Assembly (NCBI GenBank): GCA_017577575.1
Contig: PKRG01000003.1
Location: forward strand, 62,001-126,000
Length of the DNA: 64,000 nucleotides
Reading direction: 5' to 3'
Source of the DNA: Acidimicrobiia bacterium
GTDB lineage: Bacteria; Actinomycetota; Acidimicrobiia; Spongiisociales; ZC4RG35
Position numbers and translations under genes: made by a program. Positions 17,291 to 25,238 of the stretch are shown here, piece after piece. Each line of letters begins with the position of its first letter. Within the stretch, counting starts at the first letter, position 1. The notes below the pieces were generated by a model, which was not told the DNA's origin, searched no databases, and saw only the letters and a list, made by a program, of their open reading frames with translations.

Positions 17291-17810
17291 CGTCCACCAT
17301 CTCGATCGTCCTCGTCGTCCCCGCCACTCCCCTGCCGGACGCTTCGACGACGAGACGACGGCGCCGCAGCTGGCCGTGACCCCTGTCCACGCCTTCCCAT
17401 CGCACTTCCCGGGCCCACAACCGCAGATGGGCCACCCCCGAAGGCAGAGGATCACCGAGGGGCCGCAGCGCCACCCCCGTGCGCCGGGCCCGGGCCAGCG
17501 CCGCCAGGCGTCTCAGGTGCTGGTCCCTCACTCCGGCGGGCACCTCGGCGTACACCGCCTGGACACCGTCGATGAGGGAGGCCGCCACCTGGGGCCAGAG
17601 CTCCGGATCGGGGCAGCGGACGATCACCAGCCGGCTGGAGTCCACCCCCATCTCCCAGGCGGCCAGCGGCGACAACCAGCCTTTGACGTCGAGCGCCACC
17701 ACCGGCGCCCGTTGGGACGGCTCCACCAGGAGACCCAGCCCCAGCCGGGTCATCCCCATCCCTGTCGACCCATACACCTCGGTGATGCGGCCGGGTTGGA
17801 GCAGCTTCAT
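17223..17810 (-). CDS. imuA': ImuA'-like RecA-fold protein
   Basis: 195 residues from ATG 17810. The N-terminal RecA-like core has GRITEVYGSTGMGMTRL where the Walker A would be, with Met in place of the Lys, so ATP binding is doubtful. It is followed by VVALDVKGWLSP and VYAEVP strands. This short form matches actinobacterial ImuA', which partners ImuB and DnaE2. The start is six bases after TACGCT and 14 bases from a consensus LexA box, so the operon is almost certainly SOS-induced. Confidence 0.8.
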   Translation of the reverse strand: MKLLQPGRITEVYGSTGMGMTRLGLGLLVEPSQRAPVVALDVKGWLSPLAAWEMGVDSSRLVIVRCPDPELWPQVAASLIDGVQAVYAEVPAGVRDQHLRRLAALARARRTGVALRPLGDPLPSGVAHLRLWAREVRWEGVDRGHGQLRRRRLVVEASGRGVAGTTRTIEMVDDGTDVMRVVSGVGVEERQRVAG

Positions 17811-17816
17811 CGCCAC

Positions 17817-17837
17817 AGCGTACCGAACATGTGTTCG
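17817..17837 (-). promoter_or_regulatory. LexA (SOS) box and -10 element of the imuA'-imuB operon
   Basis: CGAACATGTGTTCG (17824-17837) matches the Gram-positive/actinobacterial LexA consensus CGAAC-N4-GTTCG exactly. Directly downstream on the minus strand is TACGCT (17822-17817), six bases before the imuA' ATG. LexA bound here would block the promoter. Confidence 0.9.
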
Positions 17838-17850
17838 ATACGCCAGTCGG

Positions 17851-18735
17851 CTACTCGAGCTCGTCGATCGACTTCGGCCAGTCGTCCTTCAGCAGGCGCG
17901 ACAGCGCCCGGTCGGCCAGGAGACGGCCCCCGGTCTGGCAGGTGGCGCAGTAGTTCGTCTCGTTGTCGGAGTAGACGATCCGCTGCACCGCAGATCCGCA
18001 CCGTGGGCACGGCTCGCCGTACTTGCCGTGCACCGCCATGTCGGGCCGGAACGCCGTCACCTTCTCCGGCCACCCCTCCCCCACCTCGGCCCTCAGCTTC
18101 TCGGTCCAGCCGGTCAGGCAGTCCTGGATGGCCCGGTGGAGCCGCTGCAGCTCCTCTTCTGTCATCGACCGGGTGCGGGTGGTGGGAGAGAGTCTGGCTT
18201 CCCAGAGGATCTCGTCGGAGTAGGCGTTGCCGATCCCCGAGAAGAGCCGGGGGTCGGTGAGAGCCCGCTTGAGGGTGCGGTTCTCCTTCTGCAACGCCTC
18301 GGTCATCTCCGCGAGTGTCATCTCGAGCGGCTCGATCCCGCCCCGGTCGAGAGCAGCCAGGGCCTCCTCGCCTTTCAGCACCCACAGCCCGGCGCGCTTC
18401 TTCGTGCCTTGTTCGGTCAGCACGAGCGTCCCGTCGGTGAAGTCCAGGGCGGCGAGGCCCACCTTGCGGGGCACCGACGCTCCCGGAGCGAGCCAGCGCA
18501 ACCGGCCGGCGATCATCAGGTGGATGACCATGAACAGGTCGTCGGGGAACTCGAAGACGATTCGCTTCCCGACCCTTCGCAGCCCGCGCACCTCTCGTCC
18601 CACGGCGGCGTCGTAGGGCGGGTCGAAGGTGCGCAACACGGAGGGGGAGGCGATGCGCACGCCGGTGAGGGCACGGCCGAGGACCCGCCGCTCCAGGGCC
18701 TCGATGTAGACGACGACGTCGGGCAGTTCGGGCAT
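17851..18735 (-). CDS. mutM: Fpg/Nei-type DNA glycosylase (formamidopyrimidine-DNA glycosylase)
   Basis: 294 residues. The N-terminus is MPELPDV with catalytic Pro2 and Glu3. The helix-two-turn-helix region includes GIGNAYSDEILWEA, and a C-terminal zinc finger has CPRCG and CATC. It excises oxidised purines such as 8-oxoguanine or related lesions and nicks the strand. The family also contains Nei-like members and the exact substrate is not certain. It lies beside the imu operon, making a small DNA-damage cluster. Confidence 0.9.
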   Translation of the reverse strand: MPELPDVVVYIEALERRVLGRALTGVRIASPSVLRTFDPPYDAAVGREVRGLRRVGKRIVFEFPDDLFMVIHLMIAGRLRWLAPGASVPRKVGLAALDFTDGTLVLTEQGTKKRAGLWVLKGEEALAALDRGGIEPLEMTLAEMTEALQKENRTLKRALTDPRLFSGIGNAYSDEILWEARLSPTTRTRSMTEEELQRLHRAIQDCLTGWTEKLRAEVGEGWPEKVTAFRPDMAVHGKYGEPCPRCGSAVQRIVYSDNETNYCATCQTGGRLLADRALSRLLKDDWPKSIDELE

Positions 18736-18768
18736 CCGCCGACCCAGCCTAGGAGGAGATCTCGGCGA

Positions 18769-19530
18769 TCAGTCGGCGCTACGGCCGGCCGTGTCGACCG
18801 CCAGCAGCACCCCGCAGGTGACTATCGCCACCGTGAACGCCAGCAGGGCCTCACCGACGAGGCCGACGTCGACGATCCGACCGGCGGTGAGGAGGATGAC
18901 GACCAGCCCCAGGGCGGTGCCCAGGCCGATGGCGAACCGGCCCCTGGTCTGGCTCTGGAAGGCGGCGATGCCACCTCCGGCGAGCACGAAGCTGGAGGCC
19001 ATCATCGCCGGCCACGCCGGGATGTCGCCCGGAAACGAGATGGCGCTTCCCCGGACCATCGCCAGCACCGACGTCAGGAAACCGATCGTCGCTGCCGCGA
19101 CGACCAGCGGGCCGAGGTAGCGGAGGCCGGTTCCGGAGCGGCTCTCCTTGCGCGGCGGCAGCGGCGCCCCCACCTCCTCGATCGCCTTGACGCCCTCCAA
19201 CTCGTCGACCTCGACCGACTCGGCGGGAGCCTCTTCCCGCAGGCGGGCCATGACCCGGGCCAGGCGGCTGGCGGGTGTGGCGACTCCGAGGGCGAGAGCG
19301 AAGCGAACGTCGTCGTCGGTGGTGAGGATCACCTCCTCGCCTTCGATCCGGAGGTGGAATCCGTCGGGCTGGGGGCTCACTTCGACTTCCGAGAGCGGCC
19401 AGGTCCCAATCTCGGCGCCCCCGGCGGCGAGGAGGGTGAGGGTTTCGTCCTCCAGATGGATCCGCACGGTGACGCCGCCGGCGTCGTCGCCGGCCATCCT
19501 CACCGTCCCGGTCATCCGCGTGTTGATCAC
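18769..19530 (-). CDS. Unknown membrane protein with N-terminal soluble domain and C-terminal helices
   Basis: 253 residues from GTG 19530, chosen because AGGAG lies seven bases upstream; ATG 19515 is an alternative. The first 90 residues form a beta-rich domain (VRIHLEDETLTLL, IGTWPLSEVEV, GEEVIL) that matches the 14078-14395 protein. A charged linker follows, then about four hydrophobic helices over the last 110 residues. No enzyme motif is evident. It faces ettA divergently with 117 bases between starts. Confidence 0.7.
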   Translation of the reverse strand: MINTRMTGTVRMAGDDAGGVTVRIHLEDETLTLLAAGGAEIGTWPLSEVEVSPQPDGFHLRIEGEEVILTTDDDVRFALALGVATPASRLARVMARLREEAPAESVEVDELEGVKAIEEVGAPLPPRKESRSGTGLRYLGPLVVAAATIGFLTSVLAMVRGSAISFPGDIPAWPAMMASSFVLAGGGIAAFQSQTRGRFAIGLGTALGLVVILLTAGRIVDVGLVGEALLAFTVAIVTCGVLLAVDTAGRSAD

Positions 19531-19610
19531 TGGTCCGCTCCTGGCCGCCCCCGCCCGCCGGTCGAAGGAGCCGACAGGATACGCACGGACCGGAGGTGCG
19601 GACAACAACT

Positions 19611-19647
19611 TTGGCGGATGTCGGGCCGTGGGCTATACCCTCGCCAC
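19611..19647 (+). promoter_or_regulatory. Leaderless promoter of ettA
   Basis: TACCCT (19636-19641) lies six bases before the GTG start at 19648. A -35-like TTGGCG (19611-19616) is 19 bases upstream of it. There is no Shine-Dalgarno. Confidence 0.55.
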
Positions 19648-21282
19648 GTGCCCGAGATCATCTACACCACATACCGTTTGAGCCGTCACTATCCGCCCGA
19701 CCGGACGGTTCTCTCCGACATCTCCCTGTCCTTCTATTACGGCGCCAAGATCGGGGTCATCGGCCCCAACGGCGCCGGCAAGTCGAGCCTCCTGCGGATC
19801 ATGGCGGGCCTCGACGACGGCTACGAAGGGGAAGCCCGCCTCACGGAGGGCTACACAGTGGGCCTCCTCGAACAGGAGCCGTATCTCGATCCCGCCAAGA
19901 CCGTCTACGAGAACGTGATGGACGGGGTCGCCGAGGTCAAGGCCCTGCTCGACGAGTACAACGAGGTCCTGGCCGCCTGGGCCGACCCCGATGCCGACTA
20001 CGAGGCGCTGGGCGCCCGTCAGCAGCGGCTGGAGGACAAGATCGCGGCCGCCGACGCGTGGAATCTCGATCGCACCGTGGAGATGGCGATGGAGGCGCTG
20101 CGGGTGCCACCCGGCGACCGGGACGTGACCACGCTGTCCGGAGGCGAGCGGCGCCGGGTCGCCCTCTGCCGCCTGCTGCTCTCCCATCCCGACCTGCTCC
20201 TGCTCGACGAGCCCACCAACCACCTGGACGCCGAGTCGGTGGCGTGGCTGGAGAAGTTCTTGGCCGACTACAAGGGCACGGTCGTGGCGGTCACCCACGA
20301 CCGCTACTTCCTCGACAACGTCGCCGAGTGGATCCTGGAGCTGGACCGCGGCAGGGGCCGCCCCTTCCACGGCAACTACTCGGGCTGGCTGGAGCAGAAG
20401 CAGCAGCAGCTCGCCCAGGAGGAGAGGGAGGCGTCGGCTCTGCGGCGGACAATCGAGCGCGAGCTCGAATGGGTGCGCATGTCGCCGCGCGCCCGCCAGG
20501 CCAAGGGCAAGGCACGTCTCACCCGCTACGAACAGCTCGTGGCCCAGGCCGAGCAGATGGAGAGCCGCCCCTCCCAGCTCACTTTGTCGATCCCGTTCAC
20601 CCAGCGCCTCGGCGACAAGGTCATCGTGGCGAACAACATCTCCAAGGCGTACGACGGGCGGGTGCTGATCCGGGATCTGTCCTTCGACATCCCGCCCGCC
20701 GGCATCGTCGGGATCATCGGCCCGAACGGCGCCGGCAAGACGACCCTGTTCCGGATGATCACGGGCCAGGAGCAGCCGGACTCGGGCACGATCGAGATCG
20801 GCCCGTCTGTCGACCTCGCCTACGTCGACCAGCACCGCGATGCCCTCGACCCCGACAAGACGGTGTTCGAGGAGATCTCCGGCGGCGCCGACTTCCTCAA
20901 GATCGGAAAGCGCGAGGTGAACAGCCGCGCCTACGTGGCGTCGCTCAACTTCCGGGGCGCCGACCAGCAGAAGAAGGTCGGCCAGCTCTCGGGAGGCGAG
21001 CGGAACCGGGTCCACCTCGGCGTGATGCTCCGCCGGGGAGGCAACGTCATCCTCCTCGACGAGCCGTCGAACGACCTCGACGTCGACACCCTGCGCGCCC
21101 TCGAGGAGGCCCTGGTCGACTTCCCGGGCTGCGCCCTGGTCATCTCCCACGACCGCTGGTTCCTCGACCGCATCTGCACCCACCTCCTGGTATTCGAGGG
21201 AGACGGCCAGGTGACGTGGTTCCCGGGGAACTGGTCCGAATACGAGGAGTGGCGGGAGAAGAACCCGGTGGGCACGGCGTAG
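19648..21282 (+). CDS. ettA: ABC-F ATPase, energy-dependent translational throttle EttA
   Basis: 544 residues with two ABC domains and no membrane segment. Walker A motifs are GPNGAGKSS and GPNGAGKTT, the signatures LSGGERRRVAL and LSGGERNRVHL, and Walker B ends DEPTNHLD and DEPSNDLD. The linker between domains holds RELEWVRMSPRARQAKGKAR, the EttA P-site tRNA-interacting region. EttA gates the first peptide bond according to the ATP/ADP ratio. GTG 19648 is the start because it follows the promoter directly and gives the family N-terminus PEIIYTTYRLS. Confidence 0.95.
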   Translation: MPEIIYTTYRLSRHYPPDRTVLSDISLSFYYGAKIGVIGPNGAGKSSLLRIMAGLDDGYEGEARLTEGYTVGLLEQEPYLDPAKTVYENVMDGVAEVKALLDEYNEVLAAWADPDADYEALGARQQRLEDKIAAADAWNLDRTVEMAMEALRVPPGDRDVTTLSGGERRRVALCRLLLSHPDLLLLDEPTNHLDAESVAWLEKFLADYKGTVVAVTHDRYFLDNVAEWILELDRGRGRPFHGNYSGWLEQKQQQLAQEEREASALRRTIERELEWVRMSPRARQAKGKARLTRYEQLVAQAEQMESRPSQLTLSIPFTQRLGDKVIVANNISKAYDGRVLIRDLSFDIPPAGIVGIIGPNGAGKTTLFRMITGQEQPDSGTIEIGPSVDLAYVDQHRDALDPDKTVFEEISGGADFLKIGKREVNSRAYVASLNFRGADQQKKVGQLSGGERNRVHLGVMLRRGGNVILLDEPSNDLDVDTLRALEEALVDFPGCALVISHDRWFLDRICTHLLVFEGDGQVTWFPGNWSEYEEWREKNPVGTA

Positions 21283-21321
21283 CGCCCTCAGCCGCCCCGA
21301 TCAGAGCCCCAACACGCACGA

Positions 21322-21347
21322 GCGGCCCCGGCCGAAGCCGGGGCCGC
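21322..21347. terminator. Bidirectional hairpin terminator between ettA and pnp
   Basis: GCGGCCCCGGC (21322-21332), loop CGAA, GCCGGGGCCGC (21337-21347): a perfect 11-bp stem in a 90-base gap between convergent genes. There is no U-tract on either side, so it may need Rho or act mainly as a 3' end stabiliser. Confidence 0.75.
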
Positions 21348-21371
21348 CTGTGGTGTCAGGACCTCTTCGGG

Positions 21372-23792
21372 TCAGCGGGGATTCTCGAAGGTCTCCTCGA
21401 AGGAGCGGGCGACTCGCCTGCGGTCGCGGTTGCCGCCACCACCCCCGCCACCGCCGGCGTTCTGCTGACGGTCACGGTTGCGATCCCGGTCTCCGCCTCG
21501 GCGGTCGCGGTCGCGATCCCGGTCGCGGCCACGGCCGCCGCCACCGCGGCGGTCGCCGCGGTCACGGCCTTCACCGCGCCCGCCGCCTCCTTCGGACCCG
21601 CCGTTGCCGCCGTTGCCGCCCGGCTCCGGCAGCGTGGCCCCCGGCAGCGCTTCGACCAGGTCCAGGCTGAGCTTGCCGCGGTCGATGCCGCCGACTCGGA
21701 CCTTGACCTTGTCGCCGAGCTCCAGGTAGTCCTCCACCCGCTCGACCCGCTTGGAGGCGTCGAGCTTGGAGATGTGCAGCAGACCGTCGGTGCCGGGGAG
21801 GATGTTCACGAACGCACCGAACTTGGTGATGTTCACGACCTCGCCCTCGTACTCGGCCCCGATCTCGGGCTGCGGCGGGTAGGCGATCTGGAGGATCCGC
21901 TCCTTCGTCTTGGCGAGGACCTCGCTGTCGTTGGAAGCGATGCGGACGATGCCCTTTCCATCCGCCTCGTCGATCTCGATGCTGGCGCCGGTCTCGGCCT
22001 CCAGCTCCCGGACGACGGCGCCCTTGGGGCCGATGACCTCACCGATCTTGTCCTTGGGGATCTCGACCTGCTCGATGCGCGGGGCGTAGGGCTTCATCTC
22101 CTCGCGCGGCGCCGGGATGGCCTCCCGCATCACCTCGAGGATCTTCAGACGGGCTTCCTTCGCCTGGTCGAGCGCCGCCGACAGCACCTCCGAGGGCAGG
22201 CCCTCGATCTTGGTGTCCAACTGCAGGGCGGTGATCACATTCGCGGTGCCCGCCACCTTGAAGTCCATGTCGCCCAGGGCGTCTTCGGCGCCGAGGATGT
22301 CGGTGAGGGTGACGAACTGGCCGTCGCGATGGATCAGCCCCATGGCGATGCCCGCCACCGGCTCCGAGATCGGCACTCCGGCGTCCATCAGCGAGAGGGA
22401 CGAGGCGCACACCGAAGCCATCGACGTCGAGCCGTTCGACGAGAGGACCTCGGAGACGAGCCGCAGGGCGTAGGGGAACTCGTCGGCGTCGGGGACCACC
22501 GGGAGCACGGCCTTCTCCGCCAGCGCGCCGTGGCCGATCTCCCGCCGCTTCGGGCCTCTCATGAAGCCGGCCTCGCCGGTCGAGAACGGCGGGAAGTTGT
22601 AGTGGTGCATGTACCGCTTCGATTCCTCGGGGGCGAGGGTGTCGAGCATCTGCTCCATCTTCAGCATCCCCAGGGTGGTGATGGTCAGCACCTGGGTCTC
22701 GCCCCGCTGGAAGAGCCCGGAACCGTGGGCACGCTCGATCACGCCGACCTCTGCGGTGAGCGGTCGGATGTCACGCGGGCCCCGACCGTCCAGGCGCACA
22801 CCCTCGTCGATGACGCGGTCGCGCATCATCTCCTTGAGGACGGCCTTGAACGCCCTGGCGGCCTGGACCTTGGTCTCGGCATCGTCTTCGGGGATGCCGA
22901 GCTCGGCCACGACCTCTTCGAAGGCCCGGTCGGCGGCGTCGTTGCGCTCCTGCTTCCCGGGGATCCGGATGACATCGGTGAGCTTGGGACGGGCGGCCTG
23001 GGCCACCCGCTCGGCCAGCTCCGGCGTGTAGTCGACGGCACGCGGCCATTCGATGTGCGGCTTCTCGACCTTGGACGCCAGCTCGGCGATCAGGTCGATG
23101 ACTCCGGCGATGTAGGGCTTGGCCTCTTCGAGTGCGGCGGAGACGGCGGCCTCGTCCGACGGCGGGTCGCCGGCGGCTACGAGACGCAGGCCGTTGGGCG
23201 TGGCACCGGCCTCCACCATCATGATGTCGATCTCGCCCTGGGCGTTGCGGCGCCCGGCGACGACCAGCTCGAAGACGGACTCGTCGAGATCGCTCTCGGT
23301 CGGAAAGGGGATCCACTCGCCCTTCTTGAGGGCCAGCTTCACGCCGCCAACCGGCCCGTTGAACGGGATCGGCGAAACAGCCAGCGCCGCCGAGGCGCCG
23401 TTGAGCGCCACCACGTCGAAGGGGTTCTCGCCGTCGACGGACAGCGAGGTGACGACGATGTGGGTCTCACACCGGTAATCGTCGGGGAAAGACGGCCGCA
23501 GCGGCCGGTCGATGAGCCGGCACGTGAGGATCGCCTCTTCGGAGGGGCGGCCCTCCCGGCGAAAGAACGAGCCGGGGATGCGCCCCACGGCGTACATGCG
23601 CTCTTCGAAGTCGACGGTGAGGGGGAAGAAGTCGATCCCCTCCCGCAGTGTCTTGTTGGCGGTGGCGGTGACCAACATCTCGGTTCCCCCGAGCTTGGAC
23701 ACCACGGCGCCATCGGCCTGACCGGCCAGTTTGCCGGTCGAGAAGGTCAGGGTTTTCCCACCTACCTCACCGGATACGGTGATTTCGGGCAC
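21372..23792 (-). CDS. pnp: Polyribonucleotide nucleotidyltransferase (PNPase)
   Basis: 806 residues from GTG 23792, with AAAGGAG seven bases upstream. Two RNase PH domains flank a helical domain; the FFPLTVDFEERMYA, GSFFRREGRPSE and MRGPKRREIGHG blocks are typical. A KH domain (IGPKGAVVRELE) and an S1 domain (YEGEVVNITKFGAFVNI) follow. The last 70 residues are an unusual Gly/Arg/Asp-rich tail (about 21375-21620) that could add RNA binding. It degrades RNA 3'-5' using phosphate. The leader carries a long hairpin. Confidence 0.97.
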   Translation of the reverse strand: MPEITVSGEVGGKTLTFSTGKLAGQADGAVVSKLGGTEMLVTATANKTLREGIDFFPLTVDFEERMYAVGRIPGSFFRREGRPSEEAILTCRLIDRPLRPSFPDDYRCETHIVVTSLSVDGENPFDVVALNGASAALAVSPIPFNGPVGGVKLALKKGEWIPFPTESDLDESVFELVVAGRRNAQGEIDIMMVEAGATPNGLRLVAAGDPPSDEAAVSAALEEAKPYIAGVIDLIAELASKVEKPHIEWPRAVDYTPELAERVAQAARPKLTDVIRIPGKQERNDAADRAFEEVVAELGIPEDDAETKVQAARAFKAVLKEMMRDRVIDEGVRLDGRGPRDIRPLTAEVGVIERAHGSGLFQRGETQVLTITTLGMLKMEQMLDTLAPEESKRYMHHYNFPPFSTGEAGFMRGPKRREIGHGALAEKAVLPVVPDADEFPYALRLVSEVLSSNGSTSMASVCASSLSLMDAGVPISEPVAGIAMGLIHRDGQFVTLTDILGAEDALGDMDFKVAGTANVITALQLDTKIEGLPSEVLSAALDQAKEARLKILEVMREAIPAPREEMKPYAPRIEQVEIPKDKIGEVIGPKGAVVRELEAETGASIEIDEADGKGIVRIASNDSEVLAKTKERILQIAYPPQPEIGAEYEGEVVNITKFGAFVNILPGTDGLLHISKLDASKRVERVEDYLELGDKVKVRVGGIDRGKLSLDLVEALPGATLPEPGGNGGNGGSEGGGGRGEGRDRGDRRGGGGRGRDRDRDRDRRGGDRDRNRDRQQNAGGGGGGGGNRDRRRVARSFEETFENPR

Positions 23793-23820
23793 TCTTGTGC
23801 TCCTTTGTTGCTCTGGGAGC

Positions 23821-23874
23821 GGCCCGTTGGCAGTTGTCAACCCTCGATCGAGGATTCGCAACTGACAACCGGCC
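23821..23874 (-). ncRNA. Long hairpin in the pnp mRNA leader
   Basis: The outer arms GGCC-GTTG-CAGTTG (from 23821) and CAACTG-CAAC-GGCC (to 23874) pair with two single-base mismatches. An inner CCTC-GATC-GAGG hairpin caps the structure. It begins 29 bases upstream of the pnp start. In E. coli a similar long leader hairpin is cut by RNase III and lets PNPase repress itself; here that role is inferred. Confidence 0.55.
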
Positions 23875-23958
23875 GACTCCTCCTTACCGACTTAGCTTAT
23901 GTCGGAACTTGCGACTATCCCGATCATCGCCGCCTTCGACGAGATCGGATCTCCAACG

Positions 23959-23982
23959 AAAAGAGCGGCTATCGAGCCGCTC
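23959..23982 (-). terminator. Rho-independent terminator after rpsO
   Basis: On the minus strand GAGCGGCT-CGAT-AGCCGCTC is followed by TTTT (complement of 23959-23962): an 8-bp stem with a U-tract, 13 bases after the rpsO stop. It separates rpsO from pnp, which must then have its own promoter. Confidence 0.85.
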
Positions 23983-23994
23983 CTTTCGAAGACA

Positions 23995-24252
23995 TCAGCG
24001 CCTGAGACCGAGCCGAGAGATCAACGACCGGTAACGCTCGACGTCCTGTCTGCGCAGGTAGTCGAGCAGACGGCGACGCTTGCCGACCAGCATCAGCAGC
24101 CCGCGGCGGCTGTGGTGGTCGTGCTTGTGCTCGCGGAGGTGCTCGGTGAGGTGGTTGATCCGTTCGGTCAGGATCGCCACCTGCACCTCGGGCGAGCCCG
24201 TGTCGCTGTCGTGGTGCCCGAATTCGGACACGATCTCCTTGGTGGTCTTCAT
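23995..24252 (-). CDS. rpsO: 30S ribosomal protein S15 (uS15)
   Basis: 85 residues, close to the usual 89. The family signature is clear: DTGSPEVQVAILTERI, HLREHKHDHHSRRGLL and VGKRRRLLDYL. It binds 16S rRNA early in 30S assembly. ATG 24252 gives the normal N-terminus (MKTTKEIVSEFG); an in-frame ATG at 24294 would add 14 residues. It follows ribF and precedes pnp, the common bacterial order, and ends with its own terminator. Confidence 0.97.
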   Translation of the reverse strand: MKTTKEIVSEFGHHDSDTGSPEVQVAILTERINHLTEHLREHKHDHHSRRGLLMLVGKRRRLLDYLRRQDVERYRSLISRLGLRR

Positions 24253-24323
24253 TGCGCGTGAAACCTGGTTGTGAATCAGAGGGACTCGGGTCATGTTACT
24301 GCCCCGGGCGCCCGCATGGAAAC

Positions 24324-25238
24324 TCAACTGCTCAGGATCTGCCGGGCGGCCATCGCGTCCTTGTCCATCTGGTCGACGAGGGCCTCCACCGAGTCGAATC
24401 GCTCCTCCCCCCTGAGGCGCTCGACGAAGTCGACGTCGAGGGTCTTGCCGTACAGATCGCCCGAGAAGTCGAAGACGTGGACCTCGAGGAGACGCACCCC
24501 GGACGTCCCGAACGTGGGCCGAACTCCCAGGGAGGCGACCCCGTCGGCTTCGATGGCGCCCCTCACCCGCACGGCGTAGATCCCGTCGGCGGGCACCGCC
24601 AGGCCGGCGGGCAGGGGCAGATTGGCGGTCGGATAGCCCAGGGTCCTCCCCCGGGCGTCTCCCCGGACGACCACTCCACTCACGCGGTGGGGCCGTCCCA
24701 GCAACGCGGCGGCCTCGGAGACGCGCCCGGCCATCACCAGCTGGCGGATGCGCGTCGAGGAGATGACGCCTTCCTCGTCGGCTACCAGCTCGACGGCAGC
24801 CACGTCGAACCCATGCCGCCGGCCCAGCTCGTCGAGGGTCGCCACGTCGCCGGTGCGGTCCCGACCGAACCGGAAGTCGAGCCCCACCGAGACCAGGCGC
24901 ACGTTCGCCTTGGCGATGAGGACCGACGTGACGAACTCCTCGGGGCTCATGGAGCGGATGTCGCGCAGGTCGAGGACGCCCACCCATTCGACGCCCAGTT
25001 GGCGCAGCAGCTCGATGCGTCGGTCGATGCGGGTGAGGAGAGGCGGTGCCTGGGCCGGCGCCAGGACCTCGACGGGATGCGGGTCGAAGGTGAGCACGCC
25101 GGGGACGAGGCCCTCCTTGCGACAGCGCGAGAGCAGCTGGGCGATCACGGTGACGTGGCCGCGGTGCACCCCGTCGAAGACCCCGACCGCCACCCCTGAC
25201 GCGTCGGGCACCTCCCACGTCGGAGCGAACACGTTCAT
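24324..25238 (-). CDS. ribF: Bifunctional riboflavin kinase / FAD synthetase
   Basis: 304 residues. The N-terminal FAD synthetase (nucleotidyltransferase) domain has GVFDGVHRGH, LTFDPHP and SSTRIRQL. The C-terminal flavokinase has RTLGYPTANLPLP and GVRPTFG. It turns riboflavin into FMN and then FAD. The start ATG overlaps the truB stop as ATGA, so expression is coupled within the rimP-to-rpsO run. Confidence 0.97.
   Translation of the reverse strand: MNVFAPTWEVPDASGVAVGVFDGVHRGHVTVIAQLLSRCRKEGLVPGVLTFDPHPVEVLAPAQAPPLLTRIDRRIELLRQLGVEWVGVLDLRDIRSMSPEEFVTSVLIAKANVRLVSVGLDFRFGRDRTGDVATLDELGRRHGFDVAAVELVADEEGVISSTRIRQLVMAGRVSEAAALLGRPHRVSGVVVRGDARGRTLGYPTANLPLPAGLAVPADGIYAVRVRGAIEADGVASLGVRPTFGTSGVRLLEVHVFDFSGDLYGKTLDVDFVERLRGEERFDSVEALVDQMDKDAMAARQILSS

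Noticed and set aside
21375..21620. Repetitive DNA at the end of pnp as a tandem repeat element
   Set aside because: It is in frame and encodes the Gly/Arg/Asp tail of PNPase.
19596..24005. 1469-codon plus-strand open frame opposite pnp and overlapping ettA
   Set aside because: It is an out-of-frame shadow in GC-rich DNA; the real genes are EttA and PNPase.
24304..24314. CGGGCGCCCG palindrome between ribF and rpsO as a terminator
   Set aside because: The arms are short with no U-tract, and it would cut the operon just upstream of rpsO; likely chance in GC-rich DNA.
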